A DNA stretch of 64,000 bases from Flavobacterium sp. N2820 (GCF_025947285.1 NZ_CP110008.1:1751001-1815000), one strand, 5' to 3'; numbered from the stretch's first letter, positions 1 to 9,332 are shown. Translations and numbers: made by a program. Notes: a model not told the origin generated them from the sequence alone.

Positions 1-643
1 AAATTAATCCTATTCCCATGGAAATTAAGGCCATTAAAACAATTACAATTGGCGTTGCAGCAATGTAAGTTGTATTGGGTTCAATTTCGCCTTGAAAATA
101 ATAATACCCAACAAAACAAAGGAACAATAAAAACTGCACTCCAAACTTGATTAAGTTAGAAATCACAATTGTTAATGGCATAATTAATCTTGGAAAATAT
201 ACTTTCCCAAAAATAGATGCATTGGCATTAAATACACCGGAAACGGTGGTCAAACAAGTTGAAAAATAATTCCATAGTGTAATCCCAGCCATATAAAAAA
301 CCAACTTTGGAGCTCCATCAGTCGACAATTGAGCTACATTTCCAAAAATGACAGTAAAAGTTATAGTCGTTAAAATGGGTTGGATAAAAAACCAAAGAGG
401 TCCTAAGATTGTTTGCTTATAAACGGTTACAAAGTCTCTTCTTACAAACAAGACCAACAAGTCACGATAATGCCAAAGTTCTTTTAAATTTAAATCCAAA
501 AGCGAGTGCTTTGACTCAATAACAGCATCCCATTGCCCAACATCTGCTTGTTTTTGGGAAGAAAAAAAGGTGCTTGTAAATGCATTTTCTTCGTCTGAAA
601 ATTCAGTTTTATTCATGTATGCAGGGAGTTTCATTTTTACCAT
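1..643 (-). CDS. ABC-2 type polysaccharide export permease (Wzm/KpsM/TagG-like), partial
   Basis: The reading frame enters from the window's left edge, so only the N-terminal 214 or so residues are present. After a hydrophilic N-terminus of about 45 residues comes the family signature: a LWHYRDLLVLFVRRDF segment followed by KQTILGPLWFFIQP, then several membrane segments. This is the typical start of the permease that, with a Wzt-type ATPase, exports O-antigen, capsule or teichoic acid precursors across the inner membrane. ATGs at 643, 634 and 616 are all in frame; 643 is the longest and is used here. The partner ATPase would lie beyond the window. It is divergent from the CpsB-like phosphatase gene. 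Confidence 0.88.
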   Translation of the reverse strand, partial: MVKMKLPAYMNKTEFSDEENAFTSTFFSSQKQADVGQWDAVIESKHSLLDLNLKELWHYRDLLVLFVRRDFVTVYKQTILGPLWFFIQPILTTITFTVIFGNVAQLSTDGAPKLVFYMAGITLWNYFSTCLTTVSGVFNANASIFGKVYFPRLIMPLTIVISNLIKFGVQFLLFLCFVGYYYFQGEIEPNTTYIAATPIVIVLMALISMGIGLI

Positions 644-862
644 ATCAAAAATACACTATTTTAAACAGCAGACAAATAAATTCAAGAAATAACGTAAGTT
701 CTATCCAAAAAAGGTGAAATTAAGCTTGCAAAATAAGTATCAAGGTGAAATGCAGCTATTTTAAAGTTTGCTATAATATACTATACAGCACTAATATAGC
801 ACTGATAATTGTTATAAAATGAATGGTATAAAAACACCATCACATAACTTTCTATTCAGATA

Positions 863-890
863 TTGAACTGTATAAAAAAAACTATCTTTG
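863..890 (+). promoter_or_regulatory. Bacteroidota-type promoter of the first CpsB-like gene
   Basis: TTG at 863-865 and TATCTTTG at 883-890 are separated by 17 nt, matching the Bacteroidota primary-sigma consensus TTG/TAnnTTTG. The ATG lies 16 nt further on, leaving a very short leader. Confidence 0.75.
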
Positions 891-906
891 CATCAAATTC
901 CAAATC

Positions 907-1641
907 ATGTTATCCTTTTTTAAATCAAAACCTAAACTTTCTGAACTTATTCCCAACAATTATGTGGACATTCATTCACATGTATTACCTGGAATTGATG
1001 ATGGTGCACAACAAATAAGTGATACCAAGTTCTTGTTAGAATCGATGATAGGCTATGGTTTTTCAAAAGTGATTACGACACCCCATACGATGCAAAATGT
1101 ATGGAACAATACCAGCACAACCATTACGGAAGCACTGCATTTAGTACAAAACCAATTGCCCGATATAGCAAATCAGGTTGCGTTGCAAGGTGCTTCGGAA
1201 TATTTTTTAGATGAAAATTTAATGCATTTGGCCCAACAAGAACAATTATTACCCTTGAAAGATAATTTCATTTTGGTGGAAATGTCGTATTTGAATGCAC
1301 CTATTCAATTGTATGATTTTCTGTTTGAATTGCAGTTGAAAGGATACCAATTGGTTTTAGCACACCCAGAACGCTACACCTTTTTTCATGCCAATAAAAA
1401 AGAATATGAAAAACTAAAAAAAGCAGGCTGCTTGTTTCAAATGAATCTACTCGCTGCTGTGGGCTATTATGGTAGAAATGTAGCTGAAACGGCAGACTAC
1501 CTCCTTAAAGAAAATCTGTACGATTTTGTAGGCTCCGACATACACCATAAAAATCACATAGCTGCTTTTCAAAATAAGGTAGTACTTAAAAACTATGGAA
1601 ATTTAGAAAAGACAATCGCAAAAAACGCTTTTTTTATATAA
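907..1641 (+). CDS. CpsB/YwqE-like PHP-domain tyrosine phosphatase, copy 1
   Basis: A 244-residue PHP-fold metallophosphatase of the CpsB/CapC/YwqE family. The metal-binding HSH pair is at residues 23-25, followed by PGIDDG, TTPH (His60), LAHPERY near 155 and GSDIHH near 212. Family members dephosphorylate the tyrosine-rich tail of Wzc/CpsD kinases and so control capsule or exopolysaccharide assembly. A second copy with the same spacing (HNH at 23-25) lies at 30447-31172, and two Wzc kinases lie in this window, so a kinase-phosphatase pairing is likely. It has its own promoter (863-890) and appears monocistronic. The assignment to family is firm; which Wzc it serves is not visible. Confidence 0.9.
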   Translation: MLSFFKSKPKLSELIPNNYVDIHSHVLPGIDDGAQQISDTKFLLESMIGYGFSKVITTPHTMQNVWNNTSTTITEALHLVQNQLPDIANQVALQGASEYFLDENLMHLAQQEQLLPLKDNFILVEMSYLNAPIQLYDFLFELQLKGYQLVLAHPERYTFFHANKKEYEKLKKAGCLFQMNLLAAVGYYGRNVAETADYLLKENLYDFVGSDIHHKNHIAAFQNKVVLKNYGNLEKTIAKNAFFI

Positions 1642-1651
1642 AACCACCACG

Positions 1652-1680
1652 TTGTCAAATCGAGCGTAGTCGAGAGGATT
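1652..1680. repeat. REP-like short palindromic fragment
   Basis: Contains TCGAGCGTAGTCGAGAGG just after the phosphatase gene. TCGA...TCGA units of this kind are common intergenic repeats in Bacteroidota. Only one copy is seen here and no REP-associated transposase is present. Confidence 0.4.
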
Positions 1681-1695
1681 TACAACATAAAACAA

Positions 1696-2337
1696 TTAAT
1701 ACCAATCAGAATGGTACTTGTTTTCACCAATGTAATAAATCAAGCCTACTGAAAAATTATAAAAACTACCCGGTTCTGGGTCATAATTTTCATTCAATAA
1801 GATCCCATCAAAGCCATAGTGTTGCTTTAACGAATAGTTATACGTGAAATCTGCCTGCACAGCAAACTTATTTGATATTTTATATATCGGTGCTATACCA
1901 AAACCAATTATACCGACTTTTTCATACTTATTTTGACCGATCAAGTGTGCAAAAGCAACTCCTCCATCAATATGTGCATTTAAACCTAATTTATCTCTTG
2001 TTAAATACCCAAGACCAAGCTCTTTTCCTACATTATAAACACCTGATGCACCAACGGTCATATACGTTACGCCAAGTTCACCCCCAGGATCGTTAACAAA
2101 ATGATCTAACTTATAAAATACTTTAGCCCCTAATTTTTCGGTAAACATATAACGAATCCCCACATCAAAATGGTTCATTCCTGAAAAGTTCGAATTGAAA
2201 ACTTTATTGTAAGGCCCTATGGCACCGTTGTAACCATAACCTACTTCTACGGATACATTATTTAAATCAAATTGAGCAAAAAGTGTCGTCGAAAAGAATA
2301 AAAAAGTGGCTACAAGCGATGTTTTGAATAACTTCAT
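1696..2337 (-). CDS. Outer-membrane beta-barrel protein, paralogue of the OmpA-family barrel
   Basis: 213 residues with a clear signal peptide (MKLFKTSLVATFLFFSTTLFAQ region, cleavage after about residue 21) and alternating amphipathic strands typical of an 8-10 strand outer-membrane barrel. It resembles the N-terminal half of the OmpA-family protein at 37936-39270: FDVGIRYMFTEKLGAK against FDLGLRYMVTPKFGFK, and GIAPIYKISNKFAV against GITPQYRITPKLAL, with both barrels ending in a K-x-H-x-DW motif. The copy here stops right after that motif, so it lacks the calcium-binding linker and peptidoglycan-binding domain. Function beyond an outer-membrane barrel cannot be given. Confidence 0.8.
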   Translation of the reverse strand: MKLFKTSLVATFLFFSTTLFAQFDLNNVSVEVGYGYNGAIGPYNKVFNSNFSGMNHFDVGIRYMFTEKLGAKVFYKLDHFVNDPGGELGVTYMTVGASGVYNVGKELGLGYLTRDKLGLNAHIDGGVAFAHLIGQNKYEKVGIIGFGIAPIYKISNKFAVQADFTYNYSLKQHYGFDGILLNENYDPEPGSFYNFSVGLIYYIGENKYHSDWY

Positions 2338-2409
2338 AATTGTTTTTAATTTACAAAGCGCGAATATAAAAAAATTCAGCGCTTTATACGGGATATTTTG
2401 TCGTATATT

Positions 2410-3549
2410 TTACTTGATTATAGCTAAAATTGCGTCCTTAATTCTTATTCTATCGGCTTGCGTTAAATTTGAGCCTGAAGGTAAACATAAACCTTGTTCA
2501 AATAAGGATTCGGCAACTTGGTGGCCATAATAGGGATACGACTCAAAAATGGGTTGTAAATGCATCGGTTTCCACAAAGGACGGGACTCTATATTGGCAC
2601 TTTCCAATGCCAAGCGTAAGGCTTCACGATCTAATCCTTTCGTTTTGATGGGGTCTACGGTAATCGCGGTCAACCAATAATTTGCAAAATAATCTGAATT
2701 AGGCACACGAAACACTTCAATCCCTTCAACTGAAGCAAAAAGAGAAACATAAAAATCATGCATCAGTCTTCTCGAAGCCACATGAGTATCTAGTACTTCC
2801 ATCTGACCTCTTCCAATACCTGCACAAATATTACTCATGCGGTAATTATATCCAATATGACTGTGTTGATAATGGGGCGCATTGTCTCTAGATTGTGTGG
2901 CATAAAAAACTGCTTTTTCTTTTAATGCAGCCGAATGCGTAACAATGGCACCTCCACCAGAAGTCGTAATGATTTTATTCCCGTTAAAAGACAATACACT
3001 AATATCCCCAAACGTTCCGCATTTTATTCCTTTATAAGTACTTCCTAAAGCTTCAGCACTATCCTCTAAAATTGGAATTTGATAGGTATCCGCAATGGTT
3101 CTTATCGCATCAATTTGATAAGGAACACCATACAAATGAACGGCAATAATAGCTTTTGGTTTTTTGCCTTTTTTAATCCGATCCAGAATAGCTACTTCTA
3201 AAGCTACTGGACAAAGGTTCCAAGTTTGAACCTCACTGTCTATAAAAATTGGCGTAGCACCCAAATATAAAATTGGGTTCGCAGATGCTGAAAAGGTCAT
3301 GCTTTGACAAAGCACTTCATCTCCTGCTTGAACGCCTAGCAATAGTAACCCCAAATGAATAGCTGCCGTACCCGAACTTAAAGCACCTACGTAGACTTGA
3401 CCTCCTAAATAGTTTTCTAGATCTTGTTCAAATCCATTTACATTAGGACCCAAAGGGGCTACCCAGTTGGTATCAAAGGCTTCTTGAATGTATTTTTGTT
3501 CGGTTCCACCCATGTGTGGGGAAGACAACCATATTTTAGATTGAGGCAT
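2410..3549 (-). CDS. DegT/DnrJ/EryC1/StrS-family sugar aminotransferase (PglE-like)
   Basis: 379 residues, full length for PLP-dependent nucleotide-sugar aminotransferases. The PLP lysine is Lys192 in SFNGNKIITTSGGG, the PLP-contacting aspartate is Asp163 in LEDSAEALGS, and SSGTAAIHLGL near residue 60 contacts the cofactor phosphate. The N-terminal pattern (IWLSSPHMGG, TNWVAPLGPNV) matches bacillosamine-pathway transaminases, which aminate the 4-keto product of PglF-type dehydratases. A PglF-like enzyme (34549), a PglD-like acetyltransferase (14236) and a PglC-like transferase (14845) occur in the window, supporting a UDP-4-amino-sugar role. It is oddly separated by about 10.7 kb from the acetyltransferase. 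The exact sugar is inferred. Confidence 0.85.
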   Translation of the reverse strand: MPQSKIWLSSPHMGGTEQKYIQEAFDTNWVAPLGPNVNGFEQDLENYLGGQVYVGALSSGTAAIHLGLLLLGVQAGDEVLCQSMTFSASANPILYLGATPIFIDSEVQTWNLCPVALEVAILDRIKKGKKPKAIIAVHLYGVPYQIDAIRTIADTYQIPILEDSAEALGSTYKGIKCGTFGDISVLSFNGNKIITTSGGGAIVTHSAALKEKAVFYATQSRDNAPHYQHSHIGYNYRMSNICAGIGRGQMEVLDTHVASRRLMHDFYVSLFASVEGIEVFRVPNSDYFANYWLTAITVDPIKTKGLDREALRLALESANIESRPLWKPMHLQPIFESYPYYGHQVAESLFEQGLCLPSGSNLTQADRIRIKDAILAIIK

Positions 3550-3674
3550 TGCAATTTTTTTTCAAAGGTAATAAAATTGGATTTTTCACACAAGTTACTC
3601 CACAGCATCCCTTGATAAATTTGATTTTACATATAATTATTTGGTACAATCATGCTACAAAAAAGAACGGATTA

Positions 3675-3701
3675 CTAAAAAAGCACCCTTTCGGGTGCTT
3701 T
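3675..3701 (-). terminator. Rho-independent terminator after the PID-type small protein gene
   Basis: AAAGCACCC and GGGTGCTTT form a 9-bp stem with a 4-nt loop (3680-3701); read on the minus strand it is followed by a run of T. It sits just past the stop codon at 3707. Confidence 0.85.
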
Positions 3702-3706
3702 CGTTC

Positions 3707-3922
3707 TCAAGATTCAGTACATTGTTTTTTCTTCGTGTAATACACCATCATTGCGATTCCTAGGAATACCATTGGAAAAATCCATTCATCAATAGGTGCT
3801 GCTGGCACATCTACTACATCATCGCCATCATCAAAACCTGGTTGGGCTTGTACGAATTGTGCTAAGAATAATACGATTACTACTAGTTGATATTTGATTG
3901 TTGTTCTATTTAATTTTTTCAT
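3707..3922 (-). CDS. Small exported protein with PID-TM-basic C-terminus (PID-CTERM-like)
   Basis: 71 residues from the ATG at 3922 (MKKLNRTTIKYQ); a longer frame from 3952 overlaps the end of the upstream gene and is less likely. A signal peptide ends near AQPGFDDGD, followed by an acidic DDGDDVVDVP stretch, then APIDEW, one hydrophobic helix and a basic KKKQ end. This three-part C-terminus has the shape of PEP-CTERM-type sorting signals, and the Pro-Ile-Asp motif matches what is called PID-CTERM in Bacteroidota. It lies about 15 nt after the 1420-residue T9SS protein gene, so the two are probably cotranscribed, and a terminator follows. The sorting enzyme is not in the window. Function is unknown. 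Confidence 0.7.
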   Translation of the reverse strand: MKKLNRTTIKYQLVVIVLFLAQFVQAQPGFDDGDDVVDVPAAPIDEWIFPMVFLGIAMMVYYTKKKQCTES

Positions 3923-3936
3923 GAGTACTTCTTTTA

Positions 3937-6900
3937 TTAATCTACAATCCATTTAACTTGCTTGATAGTGCTATCTTGAGCGATATGTACAACATAAATC
4001 CCTTTGTTCAAAGCAACTGTTGGTCGTAGGGTAAGTGTAGTTCCGTCTGTAGTGGTTTGAATTGGAATATTTTGTCCTAATACATTGTGTAACGCAACAG
4101 TTGCATTAGAAATTCCTTTTACATAACATACTGCATTTTGCGCTTTAGCCGGATTTGGATACACTACGATTTCATTCGTAAAATCTGGCGCACTCAATAC
4201 CGAAGTTTGGAATACAATTTTAAAACGATTCGCCTGTGTTGAAGTAACATCGGCTGTAGTTGCAAAAGAAACAACTGTAGTACCTGATGCCGTTAACGAA
4301 TGATAAGTTTGTGTAAATGCATCATATAAATAACTGTTCTCACTTGAAAAATTATCTTGAAGTACAACACTCCAAACATAATTTTTATTAGGAACTAAAT
4401 TAAGCGTCGCTAGCGTTAAGACGTCATTAAGTTGTGGTGGGCTCACTTTTTCAACGCCTAATTGTTTATTTTCTCGAACAAAAGCTACTTGTTCGCCATG
4501 ACTCATTAATTTTTTTGCATCATCATTTGCCGAAGCAGTGTTGAAAGCCGTTCCGCTCACGGCAACCGCTCCGTCAATTGGATAATCGCCTAAGCTATAA
4601 GCCAAACTTTCATACAAATTCATCCCTAACTTACCCTCAATAGTAGTGATAGTTGGAGCTGAATTCGTTCTAAAAACATCTGTAAAAGTGGCTGCTTTAT
4701 CCGTTTCTTTCACAGTAATACTTCCTGGCGCTCCTGAAATTGCTTTTTCAATAAAAAAGGCTTGCCCTGGCTGAATAAAAGCATTTACTGCTGAACTAGG
4801 ACCACCACTACCCGAAACGATACTGGTTAATCCTGCTTCATCACAAGAAACATAACGTCCTCTTTGACCTACTGTTCCTAGATTTGGATCCCAAACATAA
4901 TAGGTTGGCGCTATGTCATTTTTAGTTACTGTAGCCCAATCAATTGGACTTACATATGGGTTACCTACTAAAGTATAGTCTTGGCTAGGTAAGGTTGTAA
5001 AAGTTACATCTCCAGTAACTAGTGATCCTGTTGCTGTTAATGTAACCGGCGTATTCATGTTTGCCTCAGAAGGATTGGTTAGTAAAGAAGGTGTTCTGTC
5101 GCCACGAATTAACATTCGATACCCTTTTGTAGCATCCAAAGTAAGTACATTGGTATTGCTAATCGGAGCCCAACCCGAATTTTCGTAAGTATACATCGAT
5201 GGATTACCCGTTGTTGTTGCATCAAAACCATTGGCACCTGTTGTAGATCCGGTGATGAATACTTGTTGTTGCCAGTTGTTTGCAATGGTTCCAGTAGTAG
5301 TTACTCCAGGTGCTAACAATCGATACGCTCGTTTGCCATCAATATAACGCTCCATAGTCACAGTTCCTGAACCTGTAATCGCACTTCCTGTATACGAATC
5401 AAAACGACCAGTGCTAGTGGCATCACTTTTAAATAGAATCGCTCCATTATTGACTAAATTACCCATTACGCTCAATTGATCTGCAGCATTAATGGTTAAC
5501 GTTCTAGTCGCATTAATGGTTACATCTTTAGCGATAAGAGTACCTGTTGAACTAAAATCACCATCAATAATGGCATCCACAGTGCTGGTTGGCGCACCGT
5601 TTGACCAAGTGGTACCGTTCCAAGTAGTAGAAACTAATGCGGTAGTTGTTGTAATTTCATTAGAATTTACAGACTCCGAAGTAGCATCTAAGGCACGCAC
5701 CACATAGTAATAAGCCGTATTTTGATCTAAACCTGTAATCGGATAAGAAGTTACGTTGCCTACGTTTAATGCGTTATATCCTGAAACAAAAACCAGTGAA
5801 GATAAATCTCCAACAACATAAATGTCGTCAATACGAGATGAACCTCCTGAAACAGTTCCATTACCTACCGATGTATTTGAAGTCATTATCCAACGAATCA
5901 ATAAATTAGACTGATTATTACAAACTGAAGGCAATGATAAATCTGTAACAACCCCAGTTGTGAAATTATTTGCAACAGTTATAGCACCACCTGAAACATC
6001 AACCCAACCTGATCCAATGTTGTATTGAACTTTAAAATCTCTTGGCCCTGTACCTGATGATTGTTGTTTAGAACTTAATTTTATATTTGAAAAACCTGTA
6101 GCATTTAATTCAATTTGCCAAAATTTTAAATCACTACCAGACAACCAAGAATTAGCACTTGCTGATTGAGTACTTGCTCCTGCTAAAGAAGTTATTGTCC
6201 CTCCATTAGTAGTTAAATTTTTAGTTGTATTATTTGAAGAAGCAATATCTGGAGTAACGGTAGTTCCACTTATTGGAAATGTCCAAACTGCAATATCTTG
6301 ATTAGCTATAACTCCACCTTCATACACATCAATTTCATAACTCGTTGCCCCAAGTACTGCATCCCAAGTCGCTGTAAAACTTGTAGCGCCTACTCCTGTA
6401 GCATTCAAAGCTAAAGGTGCTGCAATTGCAAGCGTGCTAAAACTAGCCTCAGTAGTATAACTCGTTCCACTAGCCGATGTAGCAAACGCTTTGTAATAAT
6501 AGGTAGTTCCTGATGTTAATCCCGTCACATTTACCGTAAAAGTGCCCGTAGAAAAAGTACCAGATTCAGAAACAACAGTTCCACTTCCGTTTGAAAAGCC
6601 TGGAGTTGTGCTGTATTCAATTCCTCTAGTGGTTACCGAAGTACAACCTACCCCTGTTAAATTTCCACCTAAAACAGCACTAGATACCGTAATTGAAGTA
6701 CTTGCTGGGGTAGTAAGTGTTGGTACAGTATTGACACCATTTGCCACAACCGAACGGTTCAGTGAAGCGGCTCCAACACCTGAAACTACTATATTTCCAT
6801 CATAGGTTTGAACAGCAGTTGGTACAAATTTAACATGAATTGTAGTAGCTGCTAGCGTGCCTCCTGCAGAAGCAATAGTCAACGTTGGTGTAAAATTAGT

Positions 6901-8199
6901 ATTGTCTAACGAATACGTAAAGCCTGATAAAGCCGCTAAAGAAACATTTCCAACTTTAAGATTAGAACCCGAAACTGTAAAAGTTTGTGTGGTTTCTGAA
7001 TTTAAACAAGGCGAACCAAAAGAGGTAATTGTCGAAACAGACAAAGTTTCCGCTACTGCTGTAATGGCCACCGTTGAAGAAGAAAGATTTTGAGCAGCAC
7101 TCAATTCACTAGCCGCAATGGTTACTGAAAAATTTGCAATGGAAGCATCAAAATCGGTATCATCATACAACAAAGTAATCAACGCCGTTGTAGGCGTATC
7201 ATATGCAACAGCATCTATAACAACCCCGGCAGGTGCATTATTTAAAGTAAAATTGGCCGCATCTAAAGTTGCATCTGTAAAAATAGTATTTTCTAGTGTT
7301 AGGGTAAGAATTTCTACATTCAAATTTTGTTCGGTTAAAGCAACCGAAGGGGTCAAAGTTGCTGTTACCGCTGTAGGATCTGTAACCGGTCCTTGCCAAC
7401 TGCTAAACGCCTCGACACCTGGTGATGTACCAGAAGCAGCTACAGGAACCACTCCAAACCGTATGTATTTTCCATTATCAGCAGCTTGAAGCATATAGGT
7501 AGTAGCAGTAGCTCCCGAAATGGCTGCACTATTCAATCCAGAAGCATTATCTGCACGGTACCATTGAAAAGTAGAAGTACCTTCTAAATCGCTGTCAGCA
7601 TCTGTGTAGGTGTAGGTTCCTGTTAAAGTTTGACCAACAATAGTTGTTCCAGAAAATGTAACTGATGAAGCGGTTGGTGCAATATTTGTTGGACCAAAAG
7701 TAGTTGTTACAAAATCATCAATATAAATAGTTGCAACTGTTCTATAAATTTGGATTTTATTTACATTTGAATTGTTTATAGTAATAGTTCTTAATGTCTT
7801 AGTTGTCCCAATAGTAAATGGTGAACCTGTTGCTGGAGTCCAATTTATGCCATTATCTGTTGAGAAATTAACTTGGTAAGCACCACTTGTAGATGATGCT
7901 GTAACATAAAAAGAAACTGTTCCTACGCCACCAGAAATAGTAGGAGTAATAATTTGTGCTGCTGTTGCACTTCTAATTTGAGCAGATTTTGTACCCGTTT
8001 GAACTCCTGTTGTTCCTGCAATAACATCCTTAACCTGCCAAGTACCAGAATTTAAGGTTACATTACTCAGTGATGCATTATAAGATGAAGGTAATCCACT
8101 TTCAAAACTTTCAGAAATCTGCCCCCATCCATAATTACTCATTAATACTAGCAATACCACCAAGGCATACTGCTTCATTTTTTGTAAAATTTGTTTCAT
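3937..8199 (-). CDS. Large secreted multidomain protein with fibronectin-like repeats and T9SS type A sorting domain
   Basis: 1420 residues. An N-terminal signal peptide ends near SNYGWGQ. The first about 160 residues look like a jelly-roll or carbohydrate-binding type fold, followed by beta-rich Ig-like or cadherin-like segments, a choice-of-anchor-like segment near residue 400-490 (FTVSGSNLKVGNVSL), and fibronectin type III-like units (GLTSGTTYYYKAFATSASGT; GLDQNTAYYYVVRALDA). The last about 75 residues (VVYPNPAKAQN, LHNVLGQ, KGIYVVHI, KQVKWIVD) form a type A C-terminal domain for type IX secretion. It is expected to be exported and displayed or released at the cell surface, possibly as an adhesin. 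No catalytic motif was recognised. It is followed closely by the PID-type small protein gene. Confidence 0.85.
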   Translation of the reverse strand: MKQILQKMKQYALVVLLVLMSNYGWGQISESFESGLPSSYNASLSNVTLNSGTWQVKDVIAGTTGVQTGTKSAQIRSATAAQIITPTISGGVGTVSFYVTASSTSGAYQVNFSTDNGINWTPATGSPFTIGTTKTLRTITINNSNVNKIQIYRTVATIYIDDFVTTTFGPTNIAPTASSVTFSGTTIVGQTLTGTYTYTDADSDLEGTSTFQWYRADNASGLNSAAISGATATTYMLQAADNGKYIRFGVVPVAASGTSPGVEAFSSWQGPVTDPTAVTATLTPSVALTEQNLNVEILTLTLENTIFTDATLDAANFTLNNAPAGVVIDAVAYDTPTTALITLLYDDTDFDASIANFSVTIAASELSAAQNLSSSTVAITAVAETLSVSTITSFGSPCLNSETTQTFTVSGSNLKVGNVSLAALSGFTYSLDNTNFTPTLTIASAGGTLAATTIHVKFVPTAVQTYDGNIVVSGVGAASLNRSVVANGVNTVPTLTTPASTSITVSSAVLGGNLTGVGCTSVTTRGIEYSTTPGFSNGSGTVVSESGTFSTGTFTVNVTGLTSGTTYYYKAFATSASGTSYTTEASFSTLAIAAPLALNATGVGATSFTATWDAVLGATSYEIDVYEGGVIANQDIAVWTFPISGTTVTPDIASSNNTTKNLTTNGGTITSLAGASTQSASANSWLSGSDLKFWQIELNATGFSNIKLSSKQQSSGTGPRDFKVQYNIGSGWVDVSGGAITVANNFTTGVVTDLSLPSVCNNQSNLLIRWIMTSNTSVGNGTVSGGSSRIDDIYVVGDLSSLVFVSGYNALNVGNVTSYPITGLDQNTAYYYVVRALDATSESVNSNEITTTTALVSTTWNGTTWSNGAPTSTVDAIIDGDFSSTGTLIAKDVTINATRTLTINAADQLSVMGNLVNNGAILFKSDATSTGRFDSYTGSAITGSGTVTMERYIDGKRAYRLLAPGVTTTGTIANNWQQQVFITGSTTGANGFDATTTGNPSMYTYENSGWAPISNTNVLTLDATKGYRMLIRGDRTPSLLTNPSEANMNTPVTLTATGSLVTGDVTFTTLPSQDYTLVGNPYVSPIDWATVTKNDIAPTYYVWDPNLGTVGQRGRYVSCDEAGLTSIVSGSGGPSSAVNAFIQPGQAFFIEKAISGAPGSITVKETDKAATFTDVFRTNSAPTITTIEGKLGMNLYESLAYSLGDYPIDGAVAVSGTAFNTASANDDAKKLMSHGEQVAFVRENKQLGVEKVSPPQLNDVLTLATLNLVPNKNYVWSVVLQDNFSSENSYLYDAFTQTYHSLTASGTTVVSFATTADVTSTQANRFKIVFQTSVLSAPDFTNEIVVYPNPAKAQNAVCYVKGISNATVALHNVLGQNIPIQTTTDGTTLTLRPTVALNKGIYVVHIAQDSTIKQVKWIVD

Positions 8200-8534
8200 T
8201 ATATACTAATTAAATTTGATCCTGCGTACTTCGCATGTTTTAGAAATAGGGGTGTAGGTTTTATGTTTGGGGACATAATGTAAATCAATGTGTTTTATTT
8301 CACAAATGCACTGCAAAATGTGAAACAAAATAGAGCTCAAAAATATATAATTTTTTAATAGGATGTTTTTTTTATTTGTTAACAAATGGAAATGAAATGG
8401 TTAATAAGTAGAATGCTTAAAGAATAGTATCTATCCAAGCATTCCAAAAATTAGAAATACACTTAACTCCTATTCAAATTAAATTACTTTATTATAACTA
8501 ACACTAAAAAGAATATAGTTAAAATAGTGTTTTT
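8200..8534. other. Intergenic region without recognised features
   Basis: 335 nt of AT-rich sequence upstream of the T9SS protein gene and downstream of the truncated sugar transferase. It must hold the promoter of the T9SS gene, but I see no convincing TAnnTTTG element, RNA gene or repeat. Confidence 0.4.
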
Positions 8535-9059
8535 TTACTTTTTGCTTTTCATATAAGCTTCTACATCAAACGGTACGGGCACAAATGTATACCACAGAAT
8601 TAGAAAGTCCATAGCCAGCGTTCGATGTGCCGCATACCATTTATTGATACGCACCTTATCGGGCCAGATGACCTCATCGTTGTATTGTTTTGGATTGGGT
8701 TGTTGCGCTAAAAGTTGTTCTTCGTTGCGGTATTTTAAAGAAGCTAAACCGGTAATTCCTGGTTTGAGCGTCAGCACAATGCGGTCATCTCCTTCCAGTT
8801 GGTCTGCATATCCTGGGACATCTGGTCTGGGACCTACTAGCGCCATTTCGCCTTTGAGAATGTTATAAAGTTGTGGGATTTCGTCTAACTTGGAGTTGCG
8901 AAGGAATTTTCCCCATGCGTTAGGTGTTGAAGCTCCCTTTGGAATACTCCGAAGCTTATAAATCGTAAAGGGAATCCCATTTTTACCAATGCGCGTTTGG
9001 GTAAATAACATCTGTTCTAATTGAATAACAAATATAGCAATTAATTGATTGCATTTCAA
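8535..9059 (-). CDS. N-terminally truncated sugar transferase (WcaJ/PglC-type catalytic domain)
   Basis: 174 residues as drawn. The catalytic part of a polyprenyl-phosphate sugar-1-phosphate transferase is intact: [40 protein letters not shown] and LKPGITG. Families of this type start with about 35 residues containing a membrane re-entrant helix (for example the neighbour at 14845-15447); here that part is missing and replaced by MKCNQLIAIFVIQLEQ, unlike the family. Upstream the sequence runs straight into the palindromic intergenic repeats at 9151, suggesting a recombination or deletion breakpoint. A possible promoter (CAA at 9057-9059 and CAAATATA at 9029-9036 on the plus strand) points to an ATG at 9011 instead, giving about 158 residues. 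Probably non-functional; could also be a soluble remnant. Confidence 0.75.
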   Translation of the reverse strand: MKCNQLIAIFVIQLEQMLFTQTRIGKNGIPFTIYKLRSIPKGASTPNAWGKFLRNSKLDEIPQLYNILKGEMALVGPRPDVPGYADQLEGDDRIVLTLKPGITGLASLKYRNEEQLLAQQPNPKQYNDEVIWPDKVRINKWYAAHRTLAMDFLILWYTFVPVPFDVEAYMKSKK

Positions 9060-9150
9060 TAGTGGTTTCTAGTGCTTCAACCGTCGCTGAGTTAATGCAT
9101 CAATGAGTCGATGGAATATTAAGTGGCATAGTACAACATAATTCCAACAC

Positions 9151-9303
9151 CGTCGCTTCGAGTATTTTTTATAAAATGGCCGTAGCTATTTTGTGAAAAA
9201 TGTATTGAGAACAACTGAAAATAAAACGTTACTATAGTTCTCGATACAATTTTACAAAGCAAAAATTAGCATTTTTTCTTTATAAAATCACTCGAAATGA
9301 CGA
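9151..9303 (+). repeat. Large palindromic intergenic repeat, full copy (R1)
   Basis: Full-length member of a dispersed family. The outer ends are inverted (CGTCGCTTCGAG / CTCGAAATGACG) and an inner inverted pair (TATTGAGAAC / GTTCTCGATA) flanks the sequence AACTGAAAATAAAACGTT. Both arms carry ATAAAAT-type stretches. Confidence 0.75.
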
Positions 9304-9332
9304 CAGGGTTGTGCAAAGTAAAATTCCAACAC

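Noticed and set aside
3923..3952. Longer start of the PID-type small protein (MDCRLIKEVL)
   Set aside because: Overlaps the end of the preceding gene and puts ten non-signal residues before the signal peptide.
5492..7489. Several plus-strand open frames over the T9SS protein gene
   Set aside because: Valine/threonine-rich mirrors of the repetitive minus-strand coding sequence; no independent start signals.
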